From positions 79,167,244-79,231,243 of the forward strand of contig JAVIAB010000051.1 in NCBI GenBank assembly GCA_032433765.1: DNA of 64,000 bases. The letters are read 5' to 3'. A program made the translations under genes and the position numbers. How positions within the stretch are numbered: the first letter of the stretch is position 1; every line of letters begins with the position of its first letter. Shown piece by piece: positions 23,026 to 34,900 of the stretch. The stretch is from Megaustenia siamemsis. Lineage: Eukaryota; Mollusca; Gastropoda; Stylommatophora; Ariophantidae. The notes beneath the pieces were generated by a model, which did no database searches, was not told where the DNA came from, and saw nothing but the letters and a program-made list of their open reading frames with translations.

Positions 23026-23269
23026 CGTGCAATCTAAGGGTTTATGAGAAGTGTGTGATTTCAATGATTTCACATTGATCTCAATTTTTTAAAACAACTG
23101 AAAAGAAAGCATCAATATTTTAGAAGAACGGAGAAGAAAGGGTTGAGGCTCTTCTATTTCAACTAAGCTGACGTCGAAAAAAAAATGTCGGAATATTTCG
23201 ATCAAACGTAATCAGCAACCAAAAACTGCTTAAAAGGTGTAACCAAAAAGAGATATACACAGTGTGATA

Positions 23270-23560
23270 ATATGCATAACAATCGGAACATGGACCCATT
23301 GATAAGAAGCAGGAACATGGGCAGTGTGGTAAGAAGCAGGGGCATGGACAGAGTGATAACAGGCAGGGACATGGGTAGTCATAACAGGGAAGGATATGGG
23401 TTGAGTGATAAAAGGAGGCAACATTTACAGAGTGATAAACGGGAGGGACATGGGTAGAGTAATAACACGCAAGGACATGGATAGAGTGATAACAGGCAAG
23501 AACAAGGACAAATAGTGATAACAGGTAATGTGACACGGGGAGAGTGATAACTGTCATGGA
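23270..23560. repeat. Degenerate ~30-bp minisatellite
   Basis: About nine diverged units containing gggacatgg and agagtgataac. Confidence 0.75.
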
Positions 23561-24104
23561 CATTGACATATTATGTGCTACAAAGAAATGCAGAAGAATT
23601 CAAAAGAACTGCCATGCAGTAAGAATATTCTGATTGCAAAGAGAAATCAAGGAGGACCAAGGAATAATTGAAAGGCAGAGAAAACAGAATGAGACAGACA
23701 TCGGAAACTATCAGAAAAACAAAAAACACCTTTTACTTACACATAAATAAGAATTACGTTTTTTTTAAATTATTATTACGTTAGATGAAAGCGAATTTGG
23801 ACAGGAGTAAGCTCCCACTTGTACACGTTTGGAGAAACACTTATCTCCATGGAGATCTACTTCAAAGGTGGACGGGTACAGAAAATACACGAGTACGTGT
23901 AGTAATTAACAAGGCTGGCTCCTGGCAGGATTTTCTTGCATCAAGATACGTGTGTAGAAAAAATGGAACGAGCCTCGGACTAGGTCAAAGAAGCCATACA
24001 ACACGTGTGCTTACAAGCTAACAGCGATTCATAGCAAATTGAGTAAAAATTAATGAACCAAAGCTAGTCAAGATCATACTCTAGCTTCCGGTGGTTTAAA
24101 ACAG

Positions 24105-24890
24105 ATGAATCAGTCTAACAAAACCGCGACCCAGTTTAACACGAATCAATCTAACAAAAATGCGACCCAGTTTAACACGAACCAATCTAACAAAACTGCG
24201 ACCCAGTTTAACACGAACCAATCTAACAAAACCGCGACCCAGTTTAACACGAACCAATCTAACAAAACAGCGATCCAGTCTAATACGACCGCATCTAACA
24301 AAACCGTGACCCAGTTTAACACGAACCAATCTAACAAAACCGCGACCCAGTTTAACACGAACCAATCTAACAAAACCGCGACCCAGTTTAACACGAACCA
24401 ATCTAACAAAACAGCGATCCAGTCTAATACGACCCGATCTAACAAAACCGTGACCCAGTTTAACACGAACCAATCCAACAAAACAGAGATCCAGTCTAAT
24501 ACGACCCCATCTAACAAAACCGTGATCCAGTTTAACACGAACCAATCTAACAAAACCGTGACCTAGTTTAACACGAACCAATTTAACAAAGCCACGACCC
24601 AGTCTAGCAAAGCCGTGAACCTATCCGACAAAGTCGCGACTCAGTCTTGCAAAGCCGTGAATCGATCTGACAAAACCGTGACCCAGTCTAGCAAAGCTGT
24701 GAACAATTCTAACACGAACCTGTCTAGCAAAGCCGTGACCAATCCAACACGAACCAGACTAACACGAACCAGTCCAACGCGAACAAGACTAACACGAACC
24801 AGTCCAACACGAACCAGTCCAACACGAACCAGTCCAACGCGAACCAGTCTAACAAAGCCTCGACTCAATCTAACAAAGCCGGTATAATAG
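24105..24890. repeat. 36-bp minisatellite grading into shorter related units
   Basis: About thirteen 36-bp units containing caatctaacaaaaccgcgac, encoding NTNQSNKTATQF in one frame. A stretch of related shorter units (gtccaacacgaaccagt, cgtctagcaaagccgtga) follows. Open frames exist on both strands and have no start context or flanking exon signals, so I treat this as non-coding. Confidence 0.85.
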
Positions 24891-25014
24891 AAGTTATAAA
24901 GCGACCAAATAGCCAAATATGCCGTACTGGTGCCAGAACAAAGGATGCAGATACTGCAGCCTACTGTTAACCTCATCACAGCGTACCTGCGCCCATTTAG
25001 CGCCTTTTTAAGGG

Positions 25015-25195
25015 AATGAGGCTTACCAGAAAGAAGCGCTGCACAGGGAAATACAGACGAACAACAAATCAAAACAGATCTGGGAGTCATCAGTCTCCAC
25101 AGACTGAAGGACATACTGGGGAGGAAATCTGAGAACTTATGGACCTGTATGACGTGTAATGAGGATGATCCGAGGACTAAACTAAAGTATACACT
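25015..25195 (+). pseudogene. RNase H-family retroelement fragment, copy 2
   Basis: Matches the tail of the remnant at 3,192-3,840. The plus strand reads GVISLHRLKDILGRKSENL, then WTCMTCNEDDP with a Cys pair. Only this part remains. Confidence 0.65.
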
Positions 25196-26444
25196 GTGGG
25201 AATATAAGACTAAGTGTCCATCTTTACGGTAGCTAGGAAATAAGACTACGTGTCTATCTTTACGGTAGCTAGGAAATAAAGCCAAAAAGTGAAATACGGA
25301 TTGGCGTCACTGCCAGGTGGGCATTCTCGTATCTCCCACACTCAGACATTCAGTCCAGCAACTAAAAAAAAAAGTTCATTCTAATAGTTCAGACTGTTAT
25401 ACGTCTATATATGCTCTTTGATTACGTTCAAGTATAACTGCTTAATCGTTACATAATCCTTTACTTCCCTTGTATTTGTTATTTATCAAAACAATTAATA
25501 ACCTTTTGTAAGATGCACTTTAATATATTTTAAAGAAATTATAACATACAGAAACATTAACATGCAAACGTCCAAACATACTGGTTCGATAGATAGTGCA
25601 AAGAGTATTTACAGCAAAGAGAAAGAATGCACATAATGAATATAAAATATGAATGTGTGAATGTCTACAGTGAACTACACCACTAATCTAAAAGTAACAT
25701 CGTTTAGAAATGTTTCTCAATGCAGAATAAATAGTGCGTCTAAAATGTAACACATGACAGTGACTATTGTTTATGCGTGTGATTTTTTTTTCCTTTTCAA
25801 CTGTGGGTTCTCAAATTTGTGTTCCGAGTAACTAATTTCGCGAATCATTCCGCCACCTCTAAAGAGACTTTTAATTATTTCTAAATGTTAAAATTTGTTA
25901 CTAAAGTTGGTGTGAAATTTAAACTTTGATATTTACATCACGTGTCGACTGCACTGTGGTCACTATCCTTCTGCCTAACACCCCCCCCCCCTCCCCTCCC
26001 ACAAACAGACATTCCAGACATGGGATGATAAATGACATAATCAAAAAGCGTGTGACTTGGAAAGGATGCAGACTCGACCAAATGAGCGATGAAATGGGAT
26101 GCAGTGTGCGCCAAGATAAACAAAACAGTGATTTGTATCCGGTTAATAAACAAACAAAGAAGAAATGGAAGATGATTTTTAAAGATGAGAAAAGAAGAAA
26201 ATAAAGATAGAAAGTGGGTAAAGGTAAACAGAATTAGAGGAGGCGATGGAGAGAAAACGAATGTTAAAACATGGCTTGCGAAGAGAAGAAAAGTGACTTC
26301 TAAATGAAAAGTAACAGTTGCATTTGTTGCGTTATAACAAAGTTAAGTTTTCATCGACAGGTCATCCTTATTGCAACACGGACAAGACGACCATGAGTGC
26401 TCAGACCTTCCATGCGAAGTACATCCATCAACGTTTAGCGATTC

Positions 26445-28775
26445 ATCATCATCACTGAGTGCCGTCTCCGCATCGTAGGTTGACTACCATGGAGCGCCAT
26501 TACGCTATGTCTCTTGCTTTCATGGTGCAGGTTGTCAAAGGCTGACCTGTCCATCTTTTGATGTTACTTGTCCATGTTAGTCTGCCACTGCCTATTTTAC
26601 CTTGCATTTTCCCTTCCAAGATTACTTTTATTAGGCTGTTGTGTCTTTTAACAAAAATTTCATTTGTCTTGCTCTAATTGTGTTTAGTAGTTCTCTTTTC
26701 ATTTTTAGTTGTTTTATGACTTCCTCATTTGTTTTCTTTTCTTTCCATCCATTCTTCTATAAATTTGTATTTCAAAAGCATCAATTTTATGTTCTGTTTT
26801 CTTGTCTAATGTCTATGTTTCTGCACCATACAGGAATGTTGAGAAGATATACCATTTTGCTATTTTTAGTTTTAGCCCTGGTATTATTTGTTTTGATGTC
26901 AGTATAATTTCCATCGCATTAAAATTACTTTTTGCCATTCCTATTCTTTTGTTTATTTCAGTTTTCCATCACTGGTTATAGTATGTCCCAGGTAAATGTA
27001 GCTCTAAACTGTCTCCAGGTCTATTCCTTCAACTTTGATATCCACTTGTAGGTTTTGAGCATTATCTGCGTTTATGATCATAGTTTCAGTTGTTCCATTA
27101 ATGTTTAGACCTGGCATCTCTGTGATGTTTTTAAAGATTTGCTCAGTGTATATATTGAACAAGCAGGGTGTAGAGCTCTCTTTGTTATATTTTATTATTG
27201 CTGTTTGCTCCCAGTACAAATTACATATTAGTCGTATGTCTGTGCCATTTAGATGTACATCTTTTAGGCAGCCTATAAGTTGTTTGTGGTGTATTCTATC
27301 AAATGCTTTGGTGTAATCTATGAAGCAGGCATGTATTGGTTTGTTTACTTCTGTGTACTTTTCCATTAATGTCCTCATGCAGAATATTGCTTCTTTTGCT
27401 CCACTGTTTTTCCTAAATCCAATTTGTTTTTTTGGTTCTAAGTGCATATAGATTTTATTTTGAATCCTTCCCTGTATAACTTTTAGCAAGATTTTTGTTA
27501 CCTGGCTCATTAGGCTTATTGTTCTAAAATCGTTGCATTCAACTGCACCATTCTTTTTAGGCAATGCAATGAAAGTTTATGTTTTTAGTTCATGTGGTAT
27601 GTATCCTGTATGGTATATGTCGTTTCATATGTCTGTGATCAGTAATCAATGCCAAAATCTTCTAGTACCTTTATCATCACTAACTGTATGTTGTCAGGTC
27701 CTGCAGCTTTCCTTTTTTTCCACTGTTTCCATAGTTTTTTTTTCACTTTCGATTTTATGATTTTATAGCCTGACGTACATTTTATAATTGGTTTCTTGTC
27801 ATTTCGTCAGAAAATAATTATGTTATATATTCCTGACATCTATTGATCTTAATTGTCTGTTAGCATTTTTCCTTTTTTGTTTGCAATACATCCACTTTAT
27901 GTGGCTTACAAAAATCTTTAACTAGTAATGTCTTTATTTATGTGTGCATCCTTCTTAAATCTTGTTTACTTTACATATTTTCGATTTCTAGACATCTTTG
28001 GCTGAGTCAGTCTTCTTTTGTCTTTTTGCACATTTTGTATATATCATTATATATTTTGTTGTATTGGGTAGTGTTCTTCGCTTGGCTTCATTCTTCCATT
28101 TTTTCCATGATGGGATCAGTTATCCATTTTTTTTTTGTTCTTTTTCCTTTTTTGGTAAGATGTCACATGTTTCTTGTATGCTTTTCTTTATCCATTGCTA
28201 TTTGGTTGTAACTTTTTCATCAGAATTGTCTCTTCTATACTGCCCAGTCCCTTATTCTAGGACCTTCTGATATGTGTTCTTTAATTGTACTATATAAGTA
28301 TCTTTAATATCTGTTCTTTAATTGTACCATATAAGTATCTTTAATATCTGTCTGATTTAAAGCTATTATATCTACTGCCGTTGTTGATGAATTAGTCTTT
28401 TGCTTGTTTCTCTTTAGTTTCACTTTCATTTTAATAATTAGAGGATTGTAAAAAAAAGTAAAGAGCCCCCGTCACCCCAAGTGACGTATAGGGAATATGG
28501 TATTAGTGGCTATACATTTTACAGATCTTCGGCACATGATTTTTTGGGGTAATGTGGTCAGTATTACGCCCGTGCCGCTTTACTTTCCCAGAAAAAATCC
28601 GGTACCCATTAAAGGCTGGGTGACCCGGAAGCCGTGTGTTGGGATCGAACCCTACCTCTTGTCCTTTGTAGTCCAGTTCACTAACCACTGAGCTATCGCG
28701 GCTATAAGAGGATTGTGATCTGGGTTAATATCTGCTCCTGGCCCGGTTTTGCTTTTCTTGACGCGGTGTAGCCAT
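26445..28775 (-). mobile_element. L1A LINE copy 2, interrupted by a SINE
   Basis: Minus-strand LINE with its (atc)n tail at the left. Reverse-transcriptase domain pieces include NDFRTISLMSQVTKILLKV, YTKAFDRIHHKQLIGCLKD and PGLNING. Both the RQGC…SP segment and the YADD active-site segment are deleted. SINE-A copy 4 interrupts it at 28450-28706. The C-terminus shares a 7-base deletion with the copy at 29,242. Confidence 0.88.
28450..28706 (-). mobile_element. SINE-A copy 4, nested in a LINE
   Basis: tRNA head at the right, A-run (the complement of the T tail) at the left. The duplication agaggattgt lies at 28440-28449 and 28707-28716. The LINE copy at about 50,660 shows the uninterrupted site (acaggattgtgatctg). 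Confidence 0.93.
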
Positions 28776-29241
28776 TAACGCCCTATAACGAAATGGAACC
28801 CTTGTTGTTTAGATATTTTGGTGTTAGTGTCAATAGTTTTTTTTTAACCATCGAAATATTTTAAGGTAAATTAGTCAGCACAACGCCAGAGCCGTCTTTT
28901 TCCCTCGAAAAACATACCTGGCACCTATACCTAATTTGAGACTGCTTGAACGTAGGAGATGTTGATCGGAATATTCTTTTGCTTCTGTGTTGACATTTAG
29001 ACATCAGCGATAAGACTGAAGAAAAAGCTAAAAATGCATCTCCCGGTATGGTACCAGTGATGGTCACAAGAGACTTCTCTGTTTATCATATGTTGAACAT
29101 GATTGTAGCAGATATTCAGCAGTCATTTTGCCTGTGCCACAGACACATTCATCAGAGGTTCTTATCCTTATAAGGTGGTACTTTAATCTATTGTGATATG
29201 TTCGGAGTCTAAAAAATAAAGTTTTGTTCTGTTGAGCTGGT

Positions 29242-30188
29242 TATCATCATTGAGTGCCGTCTCCGCATCGATGGTTGGCTACCATGGAGCGCCATTCCAC
29301 TCTGTCTCTTGCTTTGATGGTGCAGATTGTCATAGGTTGATTTGTCCATCTTTTGATGTTACTCGTTCATGTTAGTCTTGGTCTGCCTCTGCCTCTTTTA
29401 CCTTGTATTTTCCCTTCCAATATTACTTTTATTAGGCTGTTGTGTCTTTTAACAAAAATTTCATTTGTCTTGCTCTAATTGTGTTTAGTAGTTCTCTTTT
29501 CATTTTTAGTTGTTTTAAAACTTCCTCGTTTGTTTTCTTTTCTTTCCATCCAATTCTACACAATCTTCTATAAATCCACATTTCAAAGGCTTCAATTTTC
29601 TGTTCTGTTTTCTGGTCTAATGTCCATGTTTCTGCACCATACAGGAATATTGAGAAGATGTAACATTTTGCTATTCTTAGTTTTAGCCCTAGTGTTATTT
29701 GTTTTGATGTTAGTATATTTTTCATGGCATTAAAATTACTTTTTGCCATAACTATTCTTTTATTTATTTCAGTTGTACATTTTCCATCACTGGTTATAGT
29801 ATGTCCCAGGTAGTTGTAGTTCTGGACTGTCTCCAGATGTATTCCTTCCACTTTGATATTTAATTGTAGGTCTTGAGAATTTTCTTTGTTTATGATCATA
29901 GTTTTAGACTTTTTGATATTAATATCTAGTCCATAATTTTTGCTTGTCATGTTTATTACATTAAGCAATTGTTGTAGGTCTTTAGGATTTTCTGCTAGTA
30001 GTACAGCATCATCAGCATATCTTAGGTTATTGATTTTCTTTCCATTAATGTTTAGGCCTGGTATCTCTGAGATGTTTTTAAAGATTTGCTCAGTGTATAG
30101 ATTGAACAAGCTTGGTGATAGGATGCATCCTTGTCTTACTCCTCTTTTTATATCAATGGGTGTAGAGTTCTCTTTGTTATATTCTATA
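29242..30188 (-). mobile_element. L1A LINE copy 3 with intact YADD region
   Basis: 947-bp 5'-truncated insertion flanked by gttgagctggt at 29231-29241 and 30189-30199. The minus strand has an open frame across GVRQGCILSPSLFNLYTEQI, LRYADDAVLLAENPKDLQQL and GAETWTLDQKTEQKIEAFEM, the back half of a non-LTR reverse transcriptase. A 7-base deletion near 29,452 shifts the frame before the C-terminal domain. It is the best-preserved coding copy here but lacks the endonuclease and the N-terminal half. Confidence 0.93.
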
Positions 30189-30284
30189 GTTGAGCTGGTA
30201 GTAGACATTAAAAAACAAAGTTGTGTTCTGTTGAGCTGGTAGTAGACATTTATTTGGTAGCCCTGGTGTTCTATATTATATGTA

Positions 30285-30455
30285 TTTGTAGTTATGTCTT
30301 TGTATTTATGTATTTGTAGTTATGTATTTGTAGTTATGTATTTGTAGTTATGTATTTGTAGTTATGTATTAGTAGTTATGTATGTGTAGTTATGTATTTG
30401 TAGTTATGTATTTGTAGTTATGTATTTGTAGTTATGTATTTGTAGTTATGTATTT
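30285..30455. repeat. 14-bp repeat (gtatttgtagttat)n
   Basis: About twelve copies with few variants. Confidence 0.9.
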
Positions 30456-30837
30456 GTTTCTGACAAACCTCTTTGATTGAGTTAAGATGGAATCCACTGA
30501 ACCACAGTTATATATCTCTCTAGCACAGCTTGTATAGTATTTCTTTAAATTCATCCAGGTCTTCGTTTCCATGACTCCTCAGTGTTGTTACAACTGACAG
30601 AACATCTATGAGTAATACAATAGTTTTCTTTTTTAATCTTCTCCTGCAGGAGATCTTCTGCTACAGTTTCAACAACGTCTCTCTCTGCTTTACAATTATT
30701 ATAATACATTATTCCTATTGCAATAAAGTCTTTTCTGTGTTCCATTTTTAAGGCATATGTGAATTCTTGCTCCTCCCTTTTCTGTTGCATTAGTTGTTGT
30801 TCCATATGTGTAGGCATGTGTACAGGAGAAGTTTGGG

Positions 30838-30912
30838 TAGTGCTCGGAATCTAACCTGACATATCCTCAGCAGACCAGATCACTATCCACTACGCTAAAA
30901 GAAAGGCGGACC
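30838..30912 (-). repeat. tRNA-like SINE head
   Basis: The minus strand contains an A box, tagcgtagtggatagtg, and a B box-like aggttagattccgagc at tRNA spacing. The body is not identified. It is probably the head of a degraded SINE. Confidence 0.5.
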
Positions 30913-31540
30913 AAAACGCGATATGTGAAGACAACATTAAGTAACGGACAGGTCATGACAGTGCACAAAGATCTGCGTTAGATATAGAAAGTTTGAAACT
31001 AAAACAGTCAACATAAACACGTCCTCAACAATCCAGAAGGTCATAGTTAGCAAGCTAACTAGCAAGCAATTCTATGTACTGCTAATAATGATGTTAAAGC
31101 TACAGAATAATCATTTTAGTATGTCACTAATCGTATGCACATTTAGTAAGCAGTGAGGGTATATTTTCATTTAGGTGCCACGTTACTGTTAGTTTTCTTT
31201 TTCTCGTGTTAGTTCTGCTATAATTTTAAGAATTACTCTTCTAATTGTAATCAAAAGTATAACAAATATTTTAGTTCTGACTTTAAAACTGAGACATTGT
31301 TTTAACAACATTTAGAAGCTTCTTTTTGATGATTGAGAAAAAATTTTACGACAAATAAAGCAAAAAAAAAAATAAATAAATAAATAAAATAAAATTCAAA
31401 ATCGTCATTAAAACTAAAGCGAAGAAACAAAATGTGTAGCTTAGAAATAAAAACTGAGAATCGGAACAGAAAAATGACCCAAAGCCGAAAATAAGGTATA
31501 TTTGAGTAAAATATAGAAACTGCGAGATTGAAATCGTTAC

Positions 31541-31627
31541 CCAAGTAACCGTAATCATTATCAGCTGGGCCCTCTTTGGTTTCTTTAACTTTCTGACCGC
31601 TGGAGGCGTCATAATGGAAAAGTTGAC
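31541..31627 (-). CDS. Integrin alpha alternative exon, version 2 (87 bp)
   Basis: 87-bp exon with acceptor caacacag and donor GTAACG, encoding 28 residues that begin QLFHYDASSGQKV and end NDYGYL plus shared Gly codons. YLG followed by the next exon's YASAIGEF is the standard YLGYS-type junction of integrin alpha chains. Compared with the 90-bp exon it differs at most central positions, swapping an acidic Pro-rich stretch for a Lys-rich one, while conserving both ends. I infer an alternative, probably mutually exclusive, exon. The sequence alone cannot show which version is used where. Confidence 0.9.
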
Positions 31628-31687
31628 CTGTGTTGAAACAGAAGGTTAGATGTTAGTAACAAGTGATCCCGTGTCGAGCTTGCTTAC
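31628..31687 (-). promoter_or_regulatory. 60-bp intron between the alternative exons, with TACTAAC branch site
   Basis: This intron is only 60 bp long, whereas the others in this gene are 2.7-15 kb. Read on the minus strand it starts GTAAGC, holds a perfect TACTAAC at 31658-31652 and ends in a short pyrimidine tract and CAG. The predicted branch A is about 35 bases from the 5' splice site and about 25 from the 3' splice site. In several animal genes a donor too close to the branch point blocks splicing of two neighbouring exons and enforces mutual exclusion. Whether 35 bases is too short in this organism is not known. Confidence 0.7.
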
Positions 31688-31777
31688 CCATGTAGGTGTC
31701 GTCTTCTTCAGGTTGTCCTTCCGGCGTTGAACTAAATACCTTTCCGCCGTCATCTGTTTTAAAGTTGAAGACCTGAC
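31688..31777 (-). CDS. Integrin alpha alternative exon, version 1 (90 bp)
   Basis: 90-bp exon with acceptor cccacag and donor GTAAGC. It encodes 29 residues starting QVFNFKTDDGGKV and ending DDTYM, with a Gly codon shared at each border. It has the same entry and exit phases as the 87-bp exon 60 bp downstream and aligns with it: Q-[VL]-F-[NH]-[FY] at the start, G-x-K-V in the middle, D-x-Y-[ML]-G at the end. It therefore encodes the same segment of the propeller, the linker leading into the next blade, where vertebrate alpha3/6/7 chains use X1 or X2. Its length is divisible by three, so it can be used alone, skipped for the other version, or included with it without a frameshift. Confidence 0.9.
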
Positions 31778-31903
31778 CTGTGGGGGAAAACATGGATTGG
31801 CATCTTAATGAAGACTTTTGATTTATTATAACTTCGGTTTGGAGATTTTCATTCACTGAGCGGGTTATGTTTGTGTCGGTTCATGCAATGTTGACGAACG
31901 TAA

Positions 31904-34900
31904 GATACGCATACCGACGGTGGTATTCCAGCATATTGTTTTTGGTGATTAGACACGCATATCGACGGTGGTATTCTAGCGCATTGTTTTAGGTGATTAG
32001 ACACGCATATCGACGGTGGTATTCCAGCATATTGTTTTTGGTGATTAGACACGCATATCGACGGTGGTATTCTAGCGCATTGTTTTAGGTGATTAGACAC
32101 GCATATCGACGGTGGTATTCCAGCATATTGTTTTTGGTGATTAGACACGCATATCGACGGTGGTATTCTAGCGCATTGTTTTAGGTGATTAGACACGCAT
32201 ATCGACGGTGGTATTCCAGCGCATTGTTTTAAGTGATTAGACATGCATATCAACGGTGGTATTCCAGCGCATTGTTTTAAGTGACTAGACACGCATATCA
32301 ACGGTGGTATTCCAGCGCATTGTTTTAGGTGATAAGACACGCATATCAACGGTAGTATTCCAGCGCATTGTTTTAGGTGATAAGACACGTATATCAACGG
32401 TAGTATTCCAGCGCATTGTTTTAGGTGATAAGACACGCATATAAACGGTAGTATTCCAGCGCATTGTTTTAAGTGATTAGACACGCATATCAACGGTAGT
32501 ATTCCAGCGCATTGTTTTAAGTGATTAGACACGCATATCAACGGTAGTATTTCAGCGCATTGTTTTAAGTGATTAGACACGCATATCAACGGTAGTATTC
32601 CAGCGCATTGTTTTAAGTGATTAGACACGCATATCAACGGTAGTATTCCAGCGCATTGTTTTAAGTGATTAGACACGCATATCAACGGTAGTATTCCAGC
32701 GCATTGTTTTAGGTGATAAGACACGCATATCAACGGTAGTATTCCAGCGCATTGTTTTAGGTGATAAGACACGTATATCAACGGTGGTATTCCAGCGCAT
32801 TGTTTTAAGTGATAAGACACGCATATCAACGTTGGTATTCCAGCGCATTGTTTTAGGTGATAAGACACGCATATCAACGGTGGTATTCCAGCGCATTGTT
32901 TTAGGTGATAAGACACGCATATCAACGGTGGTATTCCAGCGCATTGTTTTAGGTGATAAGACACGCATATCAACGTTGGTATTCCAGCGCATTGTTTTAG
33001 ATGATTAGACACGCATATCAACGTTGGTATTCCAGCGCATTGTTTTAGGTGATAAGACACGCATATCAACGGTGGTATTCCAGCGCATTGTTTTAGGTGA
33101 TAAGACATGTATATCAACGGTGATATTCCAGTGCATTGTTTTAGGTGATAAGACACGCATATCAACGGTGGCATTCCAGCGCATTGTTTTAGGTGATAAG
33201 CCACGCATATCAACGGTGGTATTCCAGCGCATTGTTTTAGGTGATAAGCCACGCATATCAACGGTGGTATTCCAGCGCATTGTTTTAAGTGATTAGACAC
33301 GCATTTCAACAGTGGTATTCCAGCGCATTGTTTTAAGTGATTAGACACGCATATCAACGGTGGTATTCCAGCGCATTGTTTTAGGTGATAAGACATGTAT
33401 ATCAACGGTGGTATTCCAGTGCATTGTTTTAGGTAAAAAGGCACGCATATCAACGGTGGCATTCCAGCGCATTGTTTTAGGTGATAAGCCACGCATATCA
33501 ACGGTGGTATTCCAGCGTATTGTTTTATGTGATTAGACACGCATATCAACGGTGGTATTCCAGCGCATTGTTTTAAGTGATTAGACACGCATTTCAACGG
33601 TGGTATTCCAGCGCATTGTTTTAAGTGATTAGACACGCATATTAACGGTGGTATTCCAGCGCATTGTTTTAAGTGATTAGACACGCATACCAACGGTGGT
33701 ATTCCAGCACATTGTTTTAGGTTATTAGACACGCATATTAACGGTGGTATTCCAGCGCATTGTTTTAAGTGATTAGGCACGCATATCAACGGTAGTATTC
33801 CAGCGCATTGTTTTAAGTGATAAGACACGCATATCAACGGTAGTATTCCAGCGCATTGTTTTAGGTGATAAGACACGTATATCAACGGTAGTATTCCAGC
33901 GCATTGTTTTAAGTGATAAGACACGCATATCAACGTTGGTATTCCAGCGCATTGTTTTAGGTGATAAGACACGCATATCAACGGTGGTATTCCAGCGCAT
34001 TTTTTAGGTGATAAGACACGCATATCAACGTTGGTATTCCAGCGCATTGTTTTAGATGATTAGACACGCATATCAACGTTGGTATTCCTGCGCATTGTTT
34101 TAGGTGATAAGACACGCATATCAACGGTGGTATTCCAGCGCATTGTTTTAGGTGATAAGCCACGCATATCAACGGTGGTATTCCAGCGCATTGTTTTAAG
34201 TGATTAGACACGCATATCAACGGTGGTATTCCAGCGCACATGTATATCAACGGTGGTATTCCAGTGCATTGTTTTAGGTGATAAGGCACGCATATCAACG
34301 GTGGCATTCCAGCGCATTGTTTTAGGTGATAAGCCACGCATATCAACGGTGGTATTCCAGCGTATTGTTTTATGTGATTAGACACGCATATCAACGGTGG
34401 TATTCCAACGCATTGTTTTAAGTGATTAGACACGCATTTCAACGGTGGTATTCCAGCGCATTGTTTTAAGTGATTAGACACGCATATTAACGGTGGTATT
34501 CCAGCGCATTGTTTTAAGTGATTAGACACGCATACCAACGGTGGTATTCCAGCACATTGTTTTAGGTTATTAGACACGCATATCAACGGTGGTATTCCAG
34601 CGCATTGTTTTAGGTGATTAGACACGCATATCAACGGTGGTATTCCAGCGCATTGTTTTAAGTGATTAGACACGCATATCAACGGTGGTATTCCAGCACA
34701 TTGTTTTAGGTGATTAGACACGCATATCAACGGTGGTATTCCAGCACATTGTTTTAGGTGATTAGACACGCATATCAACGGTGGTATTCCAGCGCATTGT
34801 TTTAAGTGATAAGACACGCATATCGACGGTGGTATTCCAGCGCATTGTTTTAGGTGATAAGACACGCATATCGACGGTGGTATTCCAGCGCATTGTTTTA

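Larger units (their letters stand above)
16369..31540. other. Large integrin intron (15 kb) rich in repeats
   Basis: Between exon 16,324-16,368 and the alternative pair. Contents are listed separately. No recognisable feature was found in 20,291-21,723, 22,046-22,609, 23,561-24,104, 25,196-26,444, 28,776-29,230 or 30,913-31,540. Confidence 0.65.

Noticed and set aside
22778..23073. Poly-Ser and poly-Val proteins
   Set aside because: Trinucleotide repeat shadows.
23159..23569. 136-codon minus-strand frame rich in Tyr, His and Cys
   Set aside because: Overlaps a degenerate ~30-bp minisatellite; periodic composition explains it.
24096..25285. Overlapping frames on both strands encoding NTNQSNKTATQF-type or VRLVRVKLG-type repeats
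   Set aside because: 36-bp minisatellite. No start context or conserved domain, and both strands are equally open.
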